Below, piece after piece: positions 11,754 to 22,339 of a DNA stretch of 64,000 nt (its first letter is position 1; every line of letters begins with the position of its first letter). Source of the stretch: Dryomyza anilis. Taxonomy: Eukaryota; Arthropoda; Insecta; Diptera; Dryomyzidae. Below the pieces are notes generated by a model, which saw nothing but the letters and a program-made list of their open reading frames with translations, had not been told where the DNA came from and did not search any database. A program made the position numbers and the translations under genes. Location: assembly GCA_951804985.1 (NCBI GenBank), contig OX638135.1, forward strand, positions 37,193,024 to 37,257,023, written 5' to 3'.

Positions 11754-11950
11754 GGACAGACGGACATCTCTAAATCGACTCAGGAGGTCATGCTGATCAA
11801 GAATATATATACTTTTCCATACCGGAGATGCTTCCTTCTGGGTGTTACAAACGGCGTACCAAACTGAATATACCCTTTCACTCTTAGTGTAGGGTATAAA
11901 AACGGCGTACCAAACTGAATATACCCTTTCACTCTTAGTGTAGGGTATAA
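11157..11950 (+). mobile_element. mini-me/DINE family A, multimer unit 3 with doubled 3' end
   Basis: The third head-to-tail copy has a long array at about 11701-11765. The last 50 or so bases (GGCGTACCAAACTGAATATA ... GTAGGGTATAAAA) occur twice in succession at the 3' end. This is a sign of slippage or of partial tandem duplication at the element terminus. Confidence 0.85.
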
Positions 11951-12845
11951 AAATATAAAAAAATAATGTCAACTCTATTTATTTTAAACAAAAGTAAATG
12001 CAGCCATAATGAAAAGGTCACTGGACACCTGGTGACCTTATTTTTAAAATCGGAATCGAGTCGCATGAGTTCTAACATTTATTAACAAAGAAACGAACAA
12101 TCGTTGCTTTTATATTTATGAAATTGACCCAATTCTTGCGGACACTGGCATTACTTGAACGCAAAAGGGTATTCCAACTGTTCGGATCCAGCAGACGAAA
12201 GCAGGCCTGTACCTGAAAGGAGGTACAACTGAATGCGAAAATCTTTAAAAATTAGTATCGATATAACAACGAGATCAATGTTTTTTTCTCGTAGACATTT
12301 CAGAAAACTTCTAAACAAATGAATACAAAAATAATTAAAAATTAGTTTCGATATAATAACGAGATCGATTTTTTTTCTCGAGGCCACTTCGATAAACTGG
12401 AGGTTCGATAAACTGGAGGCTCCGAGTCGTGGTATACTGGGATGTGATCAAGTATTATATTGAATGAAAGGTAATTGAATATCCAATAAACATTTCTCAG
12501 AAAATGTTTAAATTGGTTCATTAGTTTAAGAGAAGATAGGAGAACTTGAAAAAAGCATTTGTTCCAACAATAATTTAAAAAAAAAACCATTTAAAAAATG
12601 GAAAAAAATCTAGAATGTAAGATGATACAAAAATTTTAATTTTCCAAAATTAGTTGACACTCTTTCGAAGATATTGAGCTATCAATGACAAAAATATATG
12701 GGTAAAATATGAGGATAAAAAACGTTATGTGAACACAATATAATTGAGTGCCATACAAATAGGCATAAAAATAAAAAAATGTGAGCAGATCACGCTAATT
12801 TTTTGAGCACCTATTGATAGGTTATTGCTTATAATTAATTTTAAG
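11950..12845 (+). repeat. duplicated block, copy 2 (partner 6485-7345)
   Basis: Same order of landmarks as copy 1, with small indels. It has an extra 35-bp stretch near 12070-12115 (CGAACAATCGTTGC) and a short local doubling of GATAAACTGGAGG near 12390-12420. It ends inside a fragment of the diverged family B relative, as copy 1 does. The minus-strand ORFs in it are not kept in copy 1. Confidence 0.75.
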
Positions 12846-13080
12846 GATTTCTACTTTAAAAAAATGTGACTTTTTATAACATAATCATTGTTTTTATTAT
12901 CCCTGATGCACATATCGGATAAATGTTGTAATTTAATTGTAGGGAATTGCAAGGACAATGTTAGGTTAGTTTTGATACCATCATTTTGTTTTTGAAGACT
13001 ATTCAAAAATTTCGAAAATGAAAAAAGTTCAACAGAAAATTGAGTATTCTTTTGCTCCATCACAGCGCTTTTTAACATGG
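12846..13080 (+). repeat. partial copy of the 13345-13590 block
   Basis: Starting at AAGGATTTCTACTTTAAA, this stretch repeats the block that begins at 13342. It carries point differences and lacks the CAACAAGGACC stretch. It is joined directly to copy 2 of the 265-bp repeat. Confidence 0.65.
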
Positions 13081-13345
13081 ATTTTGGAAAACTTTCGTAC
13101 AACAAATTTAAGAATGGATATTTTTATTAATATTTTAAAAGTCCATTCTTCAAAATAACTTTAAAGTGTTCCACGATAGCATTTGAAAGAATACCTCAAT
13201 CACAATATTTTTTTTAATCAAGGATACTAAAATCATGACAGCAATTATTGAAAAAAAAAATGGCATTATTTATCATCAGCTTCACTAATATTGTTAACTG
13301 ACCATTAATTATCATTTTCTGTACTGTTTAACACACTCTTTTAAG
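13080..13345 (+). repeat. 265-bp dispersed repeat, copy 2 of 4
   Basis: Same boundaries as the copy at 9326. Here it is followed by AAGGATTTCTACTTTAAA rather than by a mini-me head. Confidence 0.75.
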
Positions 13346-14398
13346 GATTTCTACTTTAAAAAAATGTGACTTTTTATAACATAATCATTGTTTTTATTAT
13401 CCCTAATGCACATATCGGATAAATGTTGTAATTTAATTGTAGGGAATTGCAAGGACAATGCTTGGTTAGTTTTGATACCATCATTTTGTTTTTGTAGACT
13501 ATTCAACAAGGACCTTTCAAAAATCTCAAAAATGAAAAAAGTACAACAGAAAATTGAGTATTCTTTTGCTCCATCACAGCGCTTTTTAACATTGGTCAAA
13601 TTTAATCTTCGATCAAAAACATTATTTGGTTTCTTATACTTTAAAAAAAAATAAGATAACATTACGCAATCTCATAATCTCTTGTTGAATTAGTATAGAC
13701 TTAAATGTGGTTTTAAACCAATTTATAAATACCTAAATCCGTTGAATTTGAATGCAACCGATGTCATTTCCACAGTTAAAATAAAATGTTTGATCAATTA
13801 AATCGATGTCCAACATAAAATAAAAACGTAATGGGTAAGAATGGATAAGAATAGCAAGGATAATTTAAACAAGATATAAAAAAATTTAACTTTTTTTTTA
13901 TTACACTCTGAAAAATGATTGTAATTAAGTTTTAAAAATAATAAAAAATAATTACCTTAAGTTTTAATAAACATATCGTCGTCGAAAATGAAAAACCGCT
14001 CAACTAAATTAATCGAGTTTTCTAAATTATGAAGTGATGATTATCGTCGACGATATGTAAATGAATACTTATATTAATTAAAAGTGCTCAGATTGTTTAA
14101 TTTATTATATTTATTACTTAATTTAATTAAATATGCAGCAGATGTGTAAATGAATGTATTTCAAAATATTTTGAATATGTTTTTATTTTATGTTTAGCTA
14201 ATTTATTTGTTTGCGCTGAAATCACACACAAAAATACGCTTTAATATTGGACAGAAAACACTTGAATAGCGTTATATCTCGCTGTATGAATGATCCACAG
14301 TGTATTGATAAAGTGAAATAGTTAATTTTTGCAATGAAATTTTGATAAAATAGTGAAAATATAATGCAAAAAAACGTAACCTTAAAATAAAATTTAAA

Positions 14399-14592
14399 AT
14401 GACAATTAATTTTGTATTTTCAATATTTTCTTATTGTCATTCTCAGCATTCTGTATGCCAACTACCTGTCCAGATGAACTAACCTGCACAGAAAAAAATA
14501 TTAGCTTGGCGTTCAGTTGTTTCATCGAATATTCATTTTCATCTACCAAATGTAGTCAGCCTCAACTGAAATTCATTTATGGTAAACAATAG
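14399..14592 (+). pseudogene. small secreted peptide ORF, frameshifted copy
   Basis: Nearly identical to the intact ORF at 18776-18970. One T is missing from the T run near 14425-14428, inside the signal-peptide region. Reading from the ATG at 14399 therefore gives only 27 codons before a stop. Downstream of the lesion the original frame is otherwise kept, including all cysteine codons, with one Leu/Pro difference after the second cysteine. The loss is either recent or an assembly error. Confidence is for the relationship, not for function. Confidence 0.5.
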
Positions 14593-15005
14593 TATGAAGC
14601 GTAACGAACTATTAGTTGAAGCAACTGCAACATTGATTGGGGAAACAAACTTTTTATCAATTTTCAACATTTTTATTGCCATTGCTACGGCAACTACATT
14701 CAAAATGAGACATAACCAAGATTTAGTTGACTTAACAGATAGTTAGTTATAATAGGTTGTGGCAACCAATATTTATTTGATCCAACTGCGAAATCAGTTG
14801 TCTTGTCAGATTTTTCACTCTTTTTTTTGTAGCTACGGACAGCGCGTGCCACGTGTAAAACAAAATTTGGAATTGTTTTAAGACTTGTTCGTGTTTACTG
14901 TTCATATTTTTCATGCCCAAATACACTTTCTGCAACAAGAGACATACTATTCTACAGAGTACTTGCTATTGTGTTTCTATATGTTGTATTTATATAATGC
15001 AGCCT

Positions 15006-15122
15006 TAGCGCTTCAACGTGATGCAAACACGAAGTCAGCAGCACAACAAGTCGTCGGCCATTTCCAAACTCGGGAACGCTGTTGTGATGCTGACTTCGTG
15101 TTTGCAACACGTTGGAGCGCTA
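15006..15122 (+). ncRNA. 44-bp-arm stem-loop, copy 1
   Basis: The arms at 15006-15049 and 15079-15122 begin and end TAGCGCT and pair over 44 positions with about four mismatches. The loop is 29 bases. The stem is more GC-rich than its surroundings. It could be a fold-back transposon remnant or a hairpin RNA precursor; there is no transcript evidence. The 82-codon ORF across it is a by-product. Confidence 0.4.
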
Positions 15123-15674
15123 GGGTTATGTAAAATGGCCGATTTCTTATAATTAAATTGGCTACCACAACTAAACAAATTGGTTATGTCAATTGTATTC
15201 ATTAGTTATGTGAACTGATACGCGGTGTTGCAAAAACTGAATCAGTCGAATGTTGACAGAACTAATTAAAACGGTTGGCAAAAAAAGACGGTTGCCCCAA
15301 TTGATTCGTTCTTTGAGTGTATATATACTTCAACCATGGTTATTTATAATCATACCAATAACAAAACAATTAATCGTACTTCAATTATATCTGATTAATC
15401 GAGCAATTGTTTTTTAACTAATTAATTAAAATTATAATTAACCGAATAATAGTATTTTAGGATAATCAAAAAAAATATAACACATCGAAAATTTGATATA
15501 TCCTGTTTACGATTAATCAGACATTCCGGTAAAACGATTAATTGCACATACCTAATAAGAATCGTGCATTATTATTAATACCCAGCAGGAAATGACATAA
15601 TTGACTACAAAGTGATAAATCGAGATTTGTAGAATTAATTCCTTTCGTACATTTTTGGAAAACATACATAGTGA

Positions 15675-16152
15675 AGTCAAAAATAAGTATTATTTATTAG
15701 ATGAATATACGGCTAAAATATACCAATAATTTTCAAAATATCAAAAAAAATTCACGAGATCGATGCAGCTAATCGAGACAAACATTTTGACACCTATACT
15801 TATTCAGAATAATAATTATTTCTGACTTTAATAAATAATACTCAAAAATAATTATTATTTTAGACTTTTATAAATATAAATCATTAATAATAATAATTTT
15901 TTGATTTTTAAATATATAAATAAAATATAATATTTTTTTTTACTCTTATAAATTTTAAAATATAACAATTATTTCCGGACGGGACTGATTTCAATTAGCT
16001 GTCAAAAATTTTATAGAATTCTGATTGAAAAACAGAGAAAGAACTATTTAAAAAATATTATTAGTTTAATATCATAATAAATGAATCTTTTTGGTTCCGG
16101 ACGGCAAAACTCTAAATTTTTTCGTTATTTTAGTTTCAATGGTTATTTTTAC
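15675..16152 (+). repeat. dispersed block, interrupted form, left part
   Basis: Matches 8552-9030 closely, including the GATGCAGCTAATCGAGAC stretch and both TTCCGGACGG motifs. It breaks off at GGTTATTTTT, where a reversed mini-me begins. The block resumes at 16640. Confidence 0.7.
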
Positions 16153-16640
16153 TATTTTACTAATATACCTACGCTGTACCTACGCTGTATGGCGAGATCG
16201 GTCCATTGTGACCTATGATCCGACCACATATGTTCAAATACCTCATATAAAATGTACATATAAAGATCAATTTTTATGTATACGTGCTTAGGAAAACTTT
16301 TTTGGTCAAATATATATTGATATCATGCTCAAATACATGATAATAATGTTTTCCGGCGAAAAGACTTCTGGTTCACAAAAAAAAATCGAAATTCGGTACA
16401 CCTACCCATTTGTAAATATGGGTATCAAATGAATGGAAATTCTTCAGCGATTGAATGTTTGTAATTATTTTCAGGATTCGTATACTCTGGTGACCTATAT
16501 ATCACTTTGAATGGTAACCACACATATGTGTAGGGTATTTATAGTCGGATTAGACCTACTATAATTTTGAAAATCCTAACTATCATAATTACACCTACTT
16601 TAAAATTTCCCATGTTATCTAACCTTCCCAACTGGTTTTT
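16153..16640 (-). mobile_element. mini-me/DINE family A, reversed, 3'-truncated
   Basis: On the minus strand it runs from CCAGTTGGGAAGGTTAGAT through the palindrome and the GGTGTACCGAATTTCGATTT and TGGTCGGATCATAGGTCAC blocks. It stops at the AGCGTAGGTATATTAGTAA segment, which is partly doubled. The microsatellite, core and 3' end are absent. It sits inside the dispersed block and replaces about 90 bp of it. Confidence 0.8.
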
Positions 16641-16767
16641 ATATAAAATGTCTCATATCTTGTATCTCGCCCTATTCATAATGCATCAAAACTTGTTGTA
16701 TGCAGTTTGATAGATTGCTTTATTACGCGTCTGCTCCGATACCTAAAAATAAAATCTCAAATGCATG

Positions 16768-17040
16768 CGATTTTGGAAAATTTTCGAACAACAAATTTAA
16801 GAATGGATATTTTTATTAATATTTTAAAAGTCCATTCTTCAAAATAACTTTAAAGTATTCCACGATAGCATTTGAAAGAATACCTCAATCAAAATATTTT
16901 TTAATCAAGGATACTAAAATCATGACAGCAATTATTGAAAAAAAAATGGCATTATTTATCATCAGCTTCACTAATATGGTAAACTGACCATTAATTATCA
17001 TTTTCTGTACTGCTTAACACTCTCTTTAAGGATTTCTGTT
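16768..17040 (+). repeat. 265-bp dispersed repeat, copy 3 of 4
   Basis: Follows the resumed dispersed block and ends at the head of a family A element, as copy 1 does. The arrangement 8552-9700 was therefore copied here as one piece. Confidence 0.75.
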
Positions 17041-17059
17041 TACATTTTTCTTTTTTTTA

Positions 17060-17360
17060 CCGGTACGAAAATATTTCTGACATCGAAAACAAAAATAAAT
17101 AAAACCAGTTGGGAAGGTTAGATCACATGGGAAATTTTAAAGTAGGTGTAATTATGATAGTTAGGATTATCAAAATTATAGTCGGTCTAAGCCGACTATA
17201 AATACCCTACACATATATATGGTTACCATTCAAAGTGATATATAGGTCACCAGGGTATACGAATCCTAATAATAACTACAAACATTCAATCGCTGAAGAA
17301 TTTCCATTCATTTGATACCCATATTTACAAATGGGTAGGTGTACCGAATTTCGATTTTTG
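17060..17360 (+). mobile_element. mini-me/DINE family A, 5' part only
   Basis: The head, palindrome and ACAAATGGGTAGGTGTACCG block are present. At the CGATTTTTG segment the sequence switches to the TGTAGACTATTCAACAAGGA block of the segmental duplication. T-rich microhomology at the join suggests an illegitimate recombination junction. Confidence 0.8.
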
Positions 17361-17457
17361 TAGACTATTCAACAAGGACCTTTCAAAAATCTCGAAATGA
17401 AAAAAGTTCAACAGAAAATTGAGTATTCTTTTGCTCCATCATAGCGCTTTTTAACAT

Positions 17458-17725
17458 GGATTTTGGAAAACTTTCGTACAACAAATTTAAGAATGGATAT
17501 TTTTATTAATATTTTAAAAGTCCATTCTTCAAAATAACTTTAAAGTGTTCCACGATAGCATTTGCAAGAATACCTCAATCAAAATATTTTTTAATCAAGG
17601 ATACTAAAATCATGACAGCAATTATTGAAAAAAAAATGGCATTATTTATCATCAGCTTCACTAATATTGTAAACTGACCATTAATTATCATTTTCTGTAC
17701 TGTTTAACACACTCTTTTAAGGATT
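17458..17725 (+). repeat. 265-bp dispersed repeat, copy 4 of 4
   Basis: Lies inside the segmental duplication and is equivalent to the copy at 13080. Confidence 0.75.
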
Positions 17726-18775
17726 TCTACTTTAAAAAAAGGTGACTTTTTATAACATAATCATTGTTTTTATTATCCCTAATGCACATATCGGATAAAT
17801 GTTGTAATTTAATTGTAGGGAATTGCAAGGACAATGCTTGGTTAGTTTTGATACCATCATTTTGTTTTTGTAGACTATTCAACAAGGACCTTTCAAAAAT
17901 CTCAAAAATGAAAAAAGTTCAACAGAAAATTGAGTATTCTTTTGCTCCATCACAGCGCTTTTTAACATTGGTCAAATTTAATCTTCGATCAAAAACATTA
18001 TTTGGTTTCTTATACTTTAAAAAAAAAATAAGATAACATTACGCAATCTCATAATCTCTTGTTGAATTAGTATAGACTTAAATGTGGTTTTAAACCAATT
18101 TATAAATACCTAAATCCGTTGAATTTGAATGCAACCGATGTCATTTCCACAGTTAAAATAAAATGTTTGATCAATTAAATCGATGTCCAACATAAAATAA
18201 AAACGTAATGGGTAAGAATGGATTAGAATAGCAAGGATAATTTAAACAAGATATAAAAAAATTTAACTTTTTTTTTATTACACTCTGAAAAATGATTGTA
18301 ATTAAGTTTTAAAAATAATAAAAAATAATTACCTTAAGTTTTAATAAACATATCGTCGTCGAAAATGCAAAACCGCTCAACTAAATTAATCGAGTTTTCT
18401 AAATTATGAAGTGATGATTATCGTCGACGATATGTAAATGAATACTTATATTAATTAAAAGTGCTCAGATTGTTTAATTTATTATATTTATTACTTAATT
18501 TAATTAAATATGCAGCAGATGTGTAAATGAATGTATTTCAAAATATTTTGAATATGTTTTTATTTTATGTTTAGCTAATTTATTTGTTTGCGCTGAAATC
18601 ACACACAAAAATACGCTTTAATATTGGACAGAAAACACTTGAATAGCGTTATATCTCGCTGTATGAATGATCCACAGTGTATTGATAAAGTGAAATAGTT
18701 AATTTTTGCAATGAAATTTTGATAAAATAGTGAAAATATAATGCAAAAAAACGTAACCTTAAAATAAAATTTAAA

Positions 18776-18970
18776 ATGACAATTAATTTTGTATTTTCAA
18801 TATTTTTCTTATTGTCATTCTCAGCATTCTGTATGCCAACTACCTGTCTAGATGAACTAACCTGCACAGAAAAAAATATTAGCTTGGCGTTTAGTTGTTT
18901 CATCGAATATTCATTTTCATCTACCAAATGTAGTCAGCCTCAACTGAAATTCATTTATGGTAAACAATAG
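18776..18970 (+). CDS. putative small secreted cysteine-rich peptide (64 aa)
   Basis: The ORF starts MTINFVF and continues with a hydrophobic run (residues 5-18) typical of a signal peptide. Cleavage is plausible after residue 17-19. The predicted mature part has cysteines at 19, 24, 30, 41 and 52, an acidic start and a basic C-terminus. I do not recognise the family. Small cysteine-containing secreted peptides are common in flies (immune, seminal, salivary), but that is only an analogy. The last codons contain a GGTAAAC string with a donor-like GT at 18960, so this could instead be the first coding exon of a longer gene. The upstream sequence is AT-rich without a clear TATA-Inr pair. The duplicate at 14399 is frameshifted. 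Confidence 0.4.
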   Translation: MTINFVFSIFFLLSFSAFCMPTTCLDELTCTEKNISLAFSCFIEYSFSSTKCSQPQLKFIYGKQ

Positions 18971-19374
18971 TATGAAGCGTAACGAACTATTAGTTGAAGC
19001 AACTGCAACATTGATTGGGGAAACAAACTTTTTATCAATTTTCAACATTTTTATTGCCATTGCTACGGCAACTACATTCAAAATGAGACATAACCAAGAT
19101 TTAGTTGATAGTTAGTTATAATAGGTTGTAGCAACCAATATTTATTTGATCCAACTGCGAAATCAGTTGTCTTGTCAGATTTTTCACTCTTTTTTTTGTA
19201 GCTACGGACAGCGCGTGCCACGTGTAAAACAAAATTTTGAATTGTTTTAAGACTTGTTCGTGTTTACTGTTCATTTTTTTCATGCCCAAATACACTTTCT
19301 GCAACAAGAGACATACTATTCTGCAGAGTACTTGCTATTGTGTTTCTATATGTTGTATTTATATAATGCAGCCT

Positions 19375-19491
19375 TAGCGCTTCAACGTGATGCAAACACG
19401 AAGTCAGCAGCACAACAAGTCGTCGGCCATTTCCGAACTCGGGAACGCTGTTGTGATGCTGACTTCGTGTTTGCAACACGTTGGAGCGCTA
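19375..19491 (+). ncRNA. 44-bp-arm stem-loop, copy 2
   Basis: Arms at 19375-19418 and 19448-19491 are identical to those of copy 1. The difference seen is in the loop (TTCCGAACTC versus TTCCAAACTC). Unchanged arms do not prove constraint, because the whole duplication is young. Confidence 0.4.
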
Positions 19492-20046
19492 GGGTTAGGT
19501 AAAATGGCCGATTTCTTATAATTAAATTGGCTACCACAACTAAACAAATTGGTTGTGTCAATTGTATTCATTAGTTATGTGAACTGATACGCGGTGTTGC
19601 AAAAACTGAATCAGTCGAATGTTGACAGAACTAATTAAATCGGTTGGCAAAAAAAGACGGTTGCCCCAATTGATTCGTTCTTTGAGTGTGTATATACTTC
19701 AACCATGGTTATTTATAATCATGCCAATAACAAAACAATTTATCGTACTTCAATTAATCATATATCTGATTAATCGAGCAATTGTTTTTTAACTAATTAA
19801 TTAAAATTATAATTAACCGAATAATAGTATTTTAGGATAATCAAAAAAAATATAACACATCGAAAATTTGATATATCCTGTTTACGATTAATCAGACATT
19901 CCGGTAAAACGATTAATTGCACATATCTAGTAAGAATCGTGCATTATTATTAATACCCAGCAGGAAATGACATAATTGACTACAAAGTGATAAATCGAGA
20001 TTTGTATAATTAATTCCTTTCGTACATTTTTGGAAAACATACAGAG

Positions 20047-20400
20047 TGAATTCTAACATTGTATTTTAAATTTTATAGTAATTTCTCAAATAATTTACCA
20101 ATTATTGGTTCCTAAAGACTTATATATTAGTGACTTGTATGGGAGGTGGGCGTGTCCGTTCACCGATTTTGCTGATTTCCGAAGTCAGAACCACTTTTTG
20201 GCTAAGACATATTGAAACAAAATTTCATCGCCTTCTGACCAGTATTATTCAAGTTACCGTGATTTCTGACAGACAGACTTATATACAGACATAGATACAG
20301 ACGGGCATGGCTAAACGGGCTTGTTGAGTGATGCTCAAGAATATATACCTTTATATACCGACCAATACCTGAAAAAGCACGGTGATACGTTTATTACTTT
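20047..20400 (+). mobile_element. mini-me family B, 3' half, diverged
   Basis: Contains TGGGAGGTGGGCGTGTCCG and a broken GACA array (ACAGACAGACTTATATACAG). The core-like GGCATGGCTAAACGGGC, an AATATATACCTT run and an incomplete tail follow. The GTAGGGTATAA end is lost. Confidence 0.65.
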
Positions 20401-20721
20401 TGTTCAAATCGGTTTCCATGAGTATTTGACATTTAGGCGCAGGAAGGCGCAGATTAAATTGATATGGCTGTAACCACCATAAATCCTACTATTCTCTTAA
20501 TATAGTATGATCGTGATTCAACAAAGTTATAGACCGCTTAAATTTATAAATTTTTGAATAATACTGAAAAAATACGTATATTTACATTCAAATATCCTTT
20601 GAACAAGACATGCTATTAACATGAATTATACGTAAGAAAAGAGACTTATATGTCCTTGTTATGTGATATAAATTTGGTGGTCTTTCACTTACAAATGAAA
20701 ATTTAACCCTCTTTTGAGTAC

Positions 20722-21817
20722 ACCCATTATAGTTATGGGTAAATCGATTTCAATTTTAGTCGAAAATTGATTTTGTGATTTTAAAATCGATTATTTAGTA
20801 GTTGATTTTACATTTTAAAAAAATCGGTCGTAATCGATTTTTCAGATCAAATAATCGATTTAAAAAATAAGATTAAGAAATATACGAATTGGTACAAATC
20901 TTATTTTCATTTTGTTAATTCCTGTGGTTTAAGTTGTGTTGGATTTGGTTTTTCGTTATTATTTGTATTTTATATCAGTATTATTCCCCAAGTCAAGTTC
21001 TATCTTATTTCAAAAAATTCGACATAAACAAAAAAGTAGATCCCTCTAAAGTACTATCGTAATATGGGAGCACTACTACTTAAGATGCACAGATGATCCT
21101 TATTCATAGCATAGCAATTCCAGACGTTGAATTTAAAAATTCCATATTCACATAAAAAGCAGTTAGATGTGAACTCTTCATGCGAAGAAATCGATGATAT
21201 AGATTTGAAAGTAGAATAATTACAAACCAGCACACAGTCAATTAAAGTATGTTTAATGTACAAAATTTCAAATATATTTAAATTTTAATTCGATATTTTA
21301 ATGAAACACAATCACTCTACACAGTTAATAAAATAAAGTTGACTTTAAAAATATCATCAGCTTATTTGACTATTTTCTTTAAAGTCGACTTTATTTTGTT
21401 TATTGTTCATATTTAATGTTGTGTTTTTTTTTTTAATAAGAGATTCGTCTCTATCATAAAACCGTTCATTGGTATGCATTTGGGCTGAAAATACATTTAT
21501 TTGTATGAAGCCATAATACGTAACACAGGCCAAGACTCGTAAATCCGAAAAGTCCATTTGGCAATTGTTTTCTAAATGCGGCTGTATATAAATTGAATTG
21601 CATACATTTAATTTATAAATTTTAATATAACAAACTGAAATTTTATGTTATTATTACTTTATTTTTATTTTGAACACATTTATTTAAAAAAAGTCGAAAA
21701 TCGATTTTAAATCAATTCTTTGCTTCGAATAATCGATTTCAAAAATCGAATTGAAAATAGTTGATCGAAGAGTTGATAATCGATTTTTAACTTTGCGTAC
21801 CCATCACTAACCCATTA
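20722..21817. mobile_element. non-autonomous hAT-like element with 8-bp target duplication
   Basis: The element spans 20730-21809 (1080 bp). Its ends are TAGTTATGGGTA and, inverted, TAGTGATGGGTA. It is flanked on both sides by the perfect 8-bp direct repeat ACCCATTA (20722-20729 and 21810-21817), the target-site length of hAT transposons. Both subterminal regions are packed with AATCGATT-type motifs in opposite orientation. An internal near-palindrome (arms about 21330-21349 and 21378-21397, AAATAAAGTTGACTTTAAA type) is present. No transposase-like ORF is visible; the ORFs at 21054-21263 and 21357-21557 show no domain. Confidence 0.75.
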
Positions 21818-22180
21818 TATCGTTGTACCATATTATTTATTTTTGAAGAAATAAGCCTCAATACAGATAGGCATAACTCGAAAGTGTTAAAGATATTTAC
21901 ATAAAAAAAAAACGGAAATTTGTATCTGCATTTATCTTTTATGTAATGTTACGAAAATTCAGTCTACGGAAAACTGTTCGATGAGTTCGTATCGCTGGAT
22001 TGTGTACAAAATAAAAACACACTAATATTTGGTTTTAACTAGTATTATTTCAACTAGTATTAATTAACTTTATTTACTTAAATACCAACTTAATAACAAT
22101 CACTTATAACCACTGCTGTATTACTTCAACTTATCTTTACAATGTTCGATCACGAGACGCTCTAGTTCATTATCAAATCA

Positions 22181-22220
22181 TAACTGAAGTGTGTGCCTCA
22201 GATGCGTCGGCCTTGTATAC
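22181..22220 (-). promoter_or_regulatory. predicted LTR core promoter (TATA-like and initiator)
   Basis: On the minus strand a GTATACAAGG TATA-like box (22220-22211) is followed by TCAGTTA (22187-22181), which fits the arthropod initiator TCAGT. The TATA start to the initiator A spacing is about 34 bases. Both lie inside the LTR in the expected order downstream of the heat-shock-like array. Confidence 0.5.
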
Positions 22221-22232
22221 TGTAGGCATCAG

Positions 22233-22292
22233 TTCGACAAATTTCGACAAGCTTCGACTTGTTTCGAGAACCTTCTACTCGTTTCGTGAATG
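22233..22292 (-). promoter_or_regulatory. 10-bp-phased TTCGA array with heat-shock element
   Basis: TTC triplets begin at 22233, 22243, 22253, 22263, 22273 and 22283, exactly 10 bp apart. GAA triplets at 22268 and 22288 fall on the half-phase. The stretch 22263-22275 is TTCGAGAACCTTC, a perfect TTCnnGAAnnTTC heat-shock-factor consensus. The array lies about 15 bp upstream, in element orientation, of the TATA-like box. HSF control is a prediction. Confidence 0.6.
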
Positions 22293-22339
22293 ACGCATGA
22301 TATTGGCATCTCATTCGCACTCATGTGTTTTAATGTGTA

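Larger units (their letters stand above)
13005..15672 (+). repeat. segmental duplication, copy 1 (partner 17388-20046)
   Basis: A direct repeat of about 2.66 kb. Offsets run from 4379 at the left end to 4369 on the right, with only scattered substitutions and small indels. It includes the 265-bp repeat, a T-rich region, the secreted-peptide ORF (frameshifted here), an imperfect dyad of CATATCGTCG with CGACGATATG (about 13971-14058) and the long hairpin at 15006. It ends at TTTTTGGAAAACATACA, after which the two flanks differ completely. Confidence 0.85.
17388..20046 (+). repeat. segmental duplication, copy 2 (partner 13005-15672)
   Basis: Carries the intact secreted-peptide ORF and the second long hairpin, with copy 4 of the 265-bp repeat at 17458-17725. 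It lacks about 10 bp near 19107 that copy 1 has (CTTAACAGATA region) and has a 4-bp insertion near 19757. It ends at 20046, next to a family B fragment. Confidence 0.85.

Noticed and set aside
13388..13654. 88-90 codon ORF kept in both segmental copies (also 17764-18036)
   Set aside because: The copies are too young for conservation to be informative. The composition is ordinary, and the start lies in a repeat that also occurs truncated at 12846.
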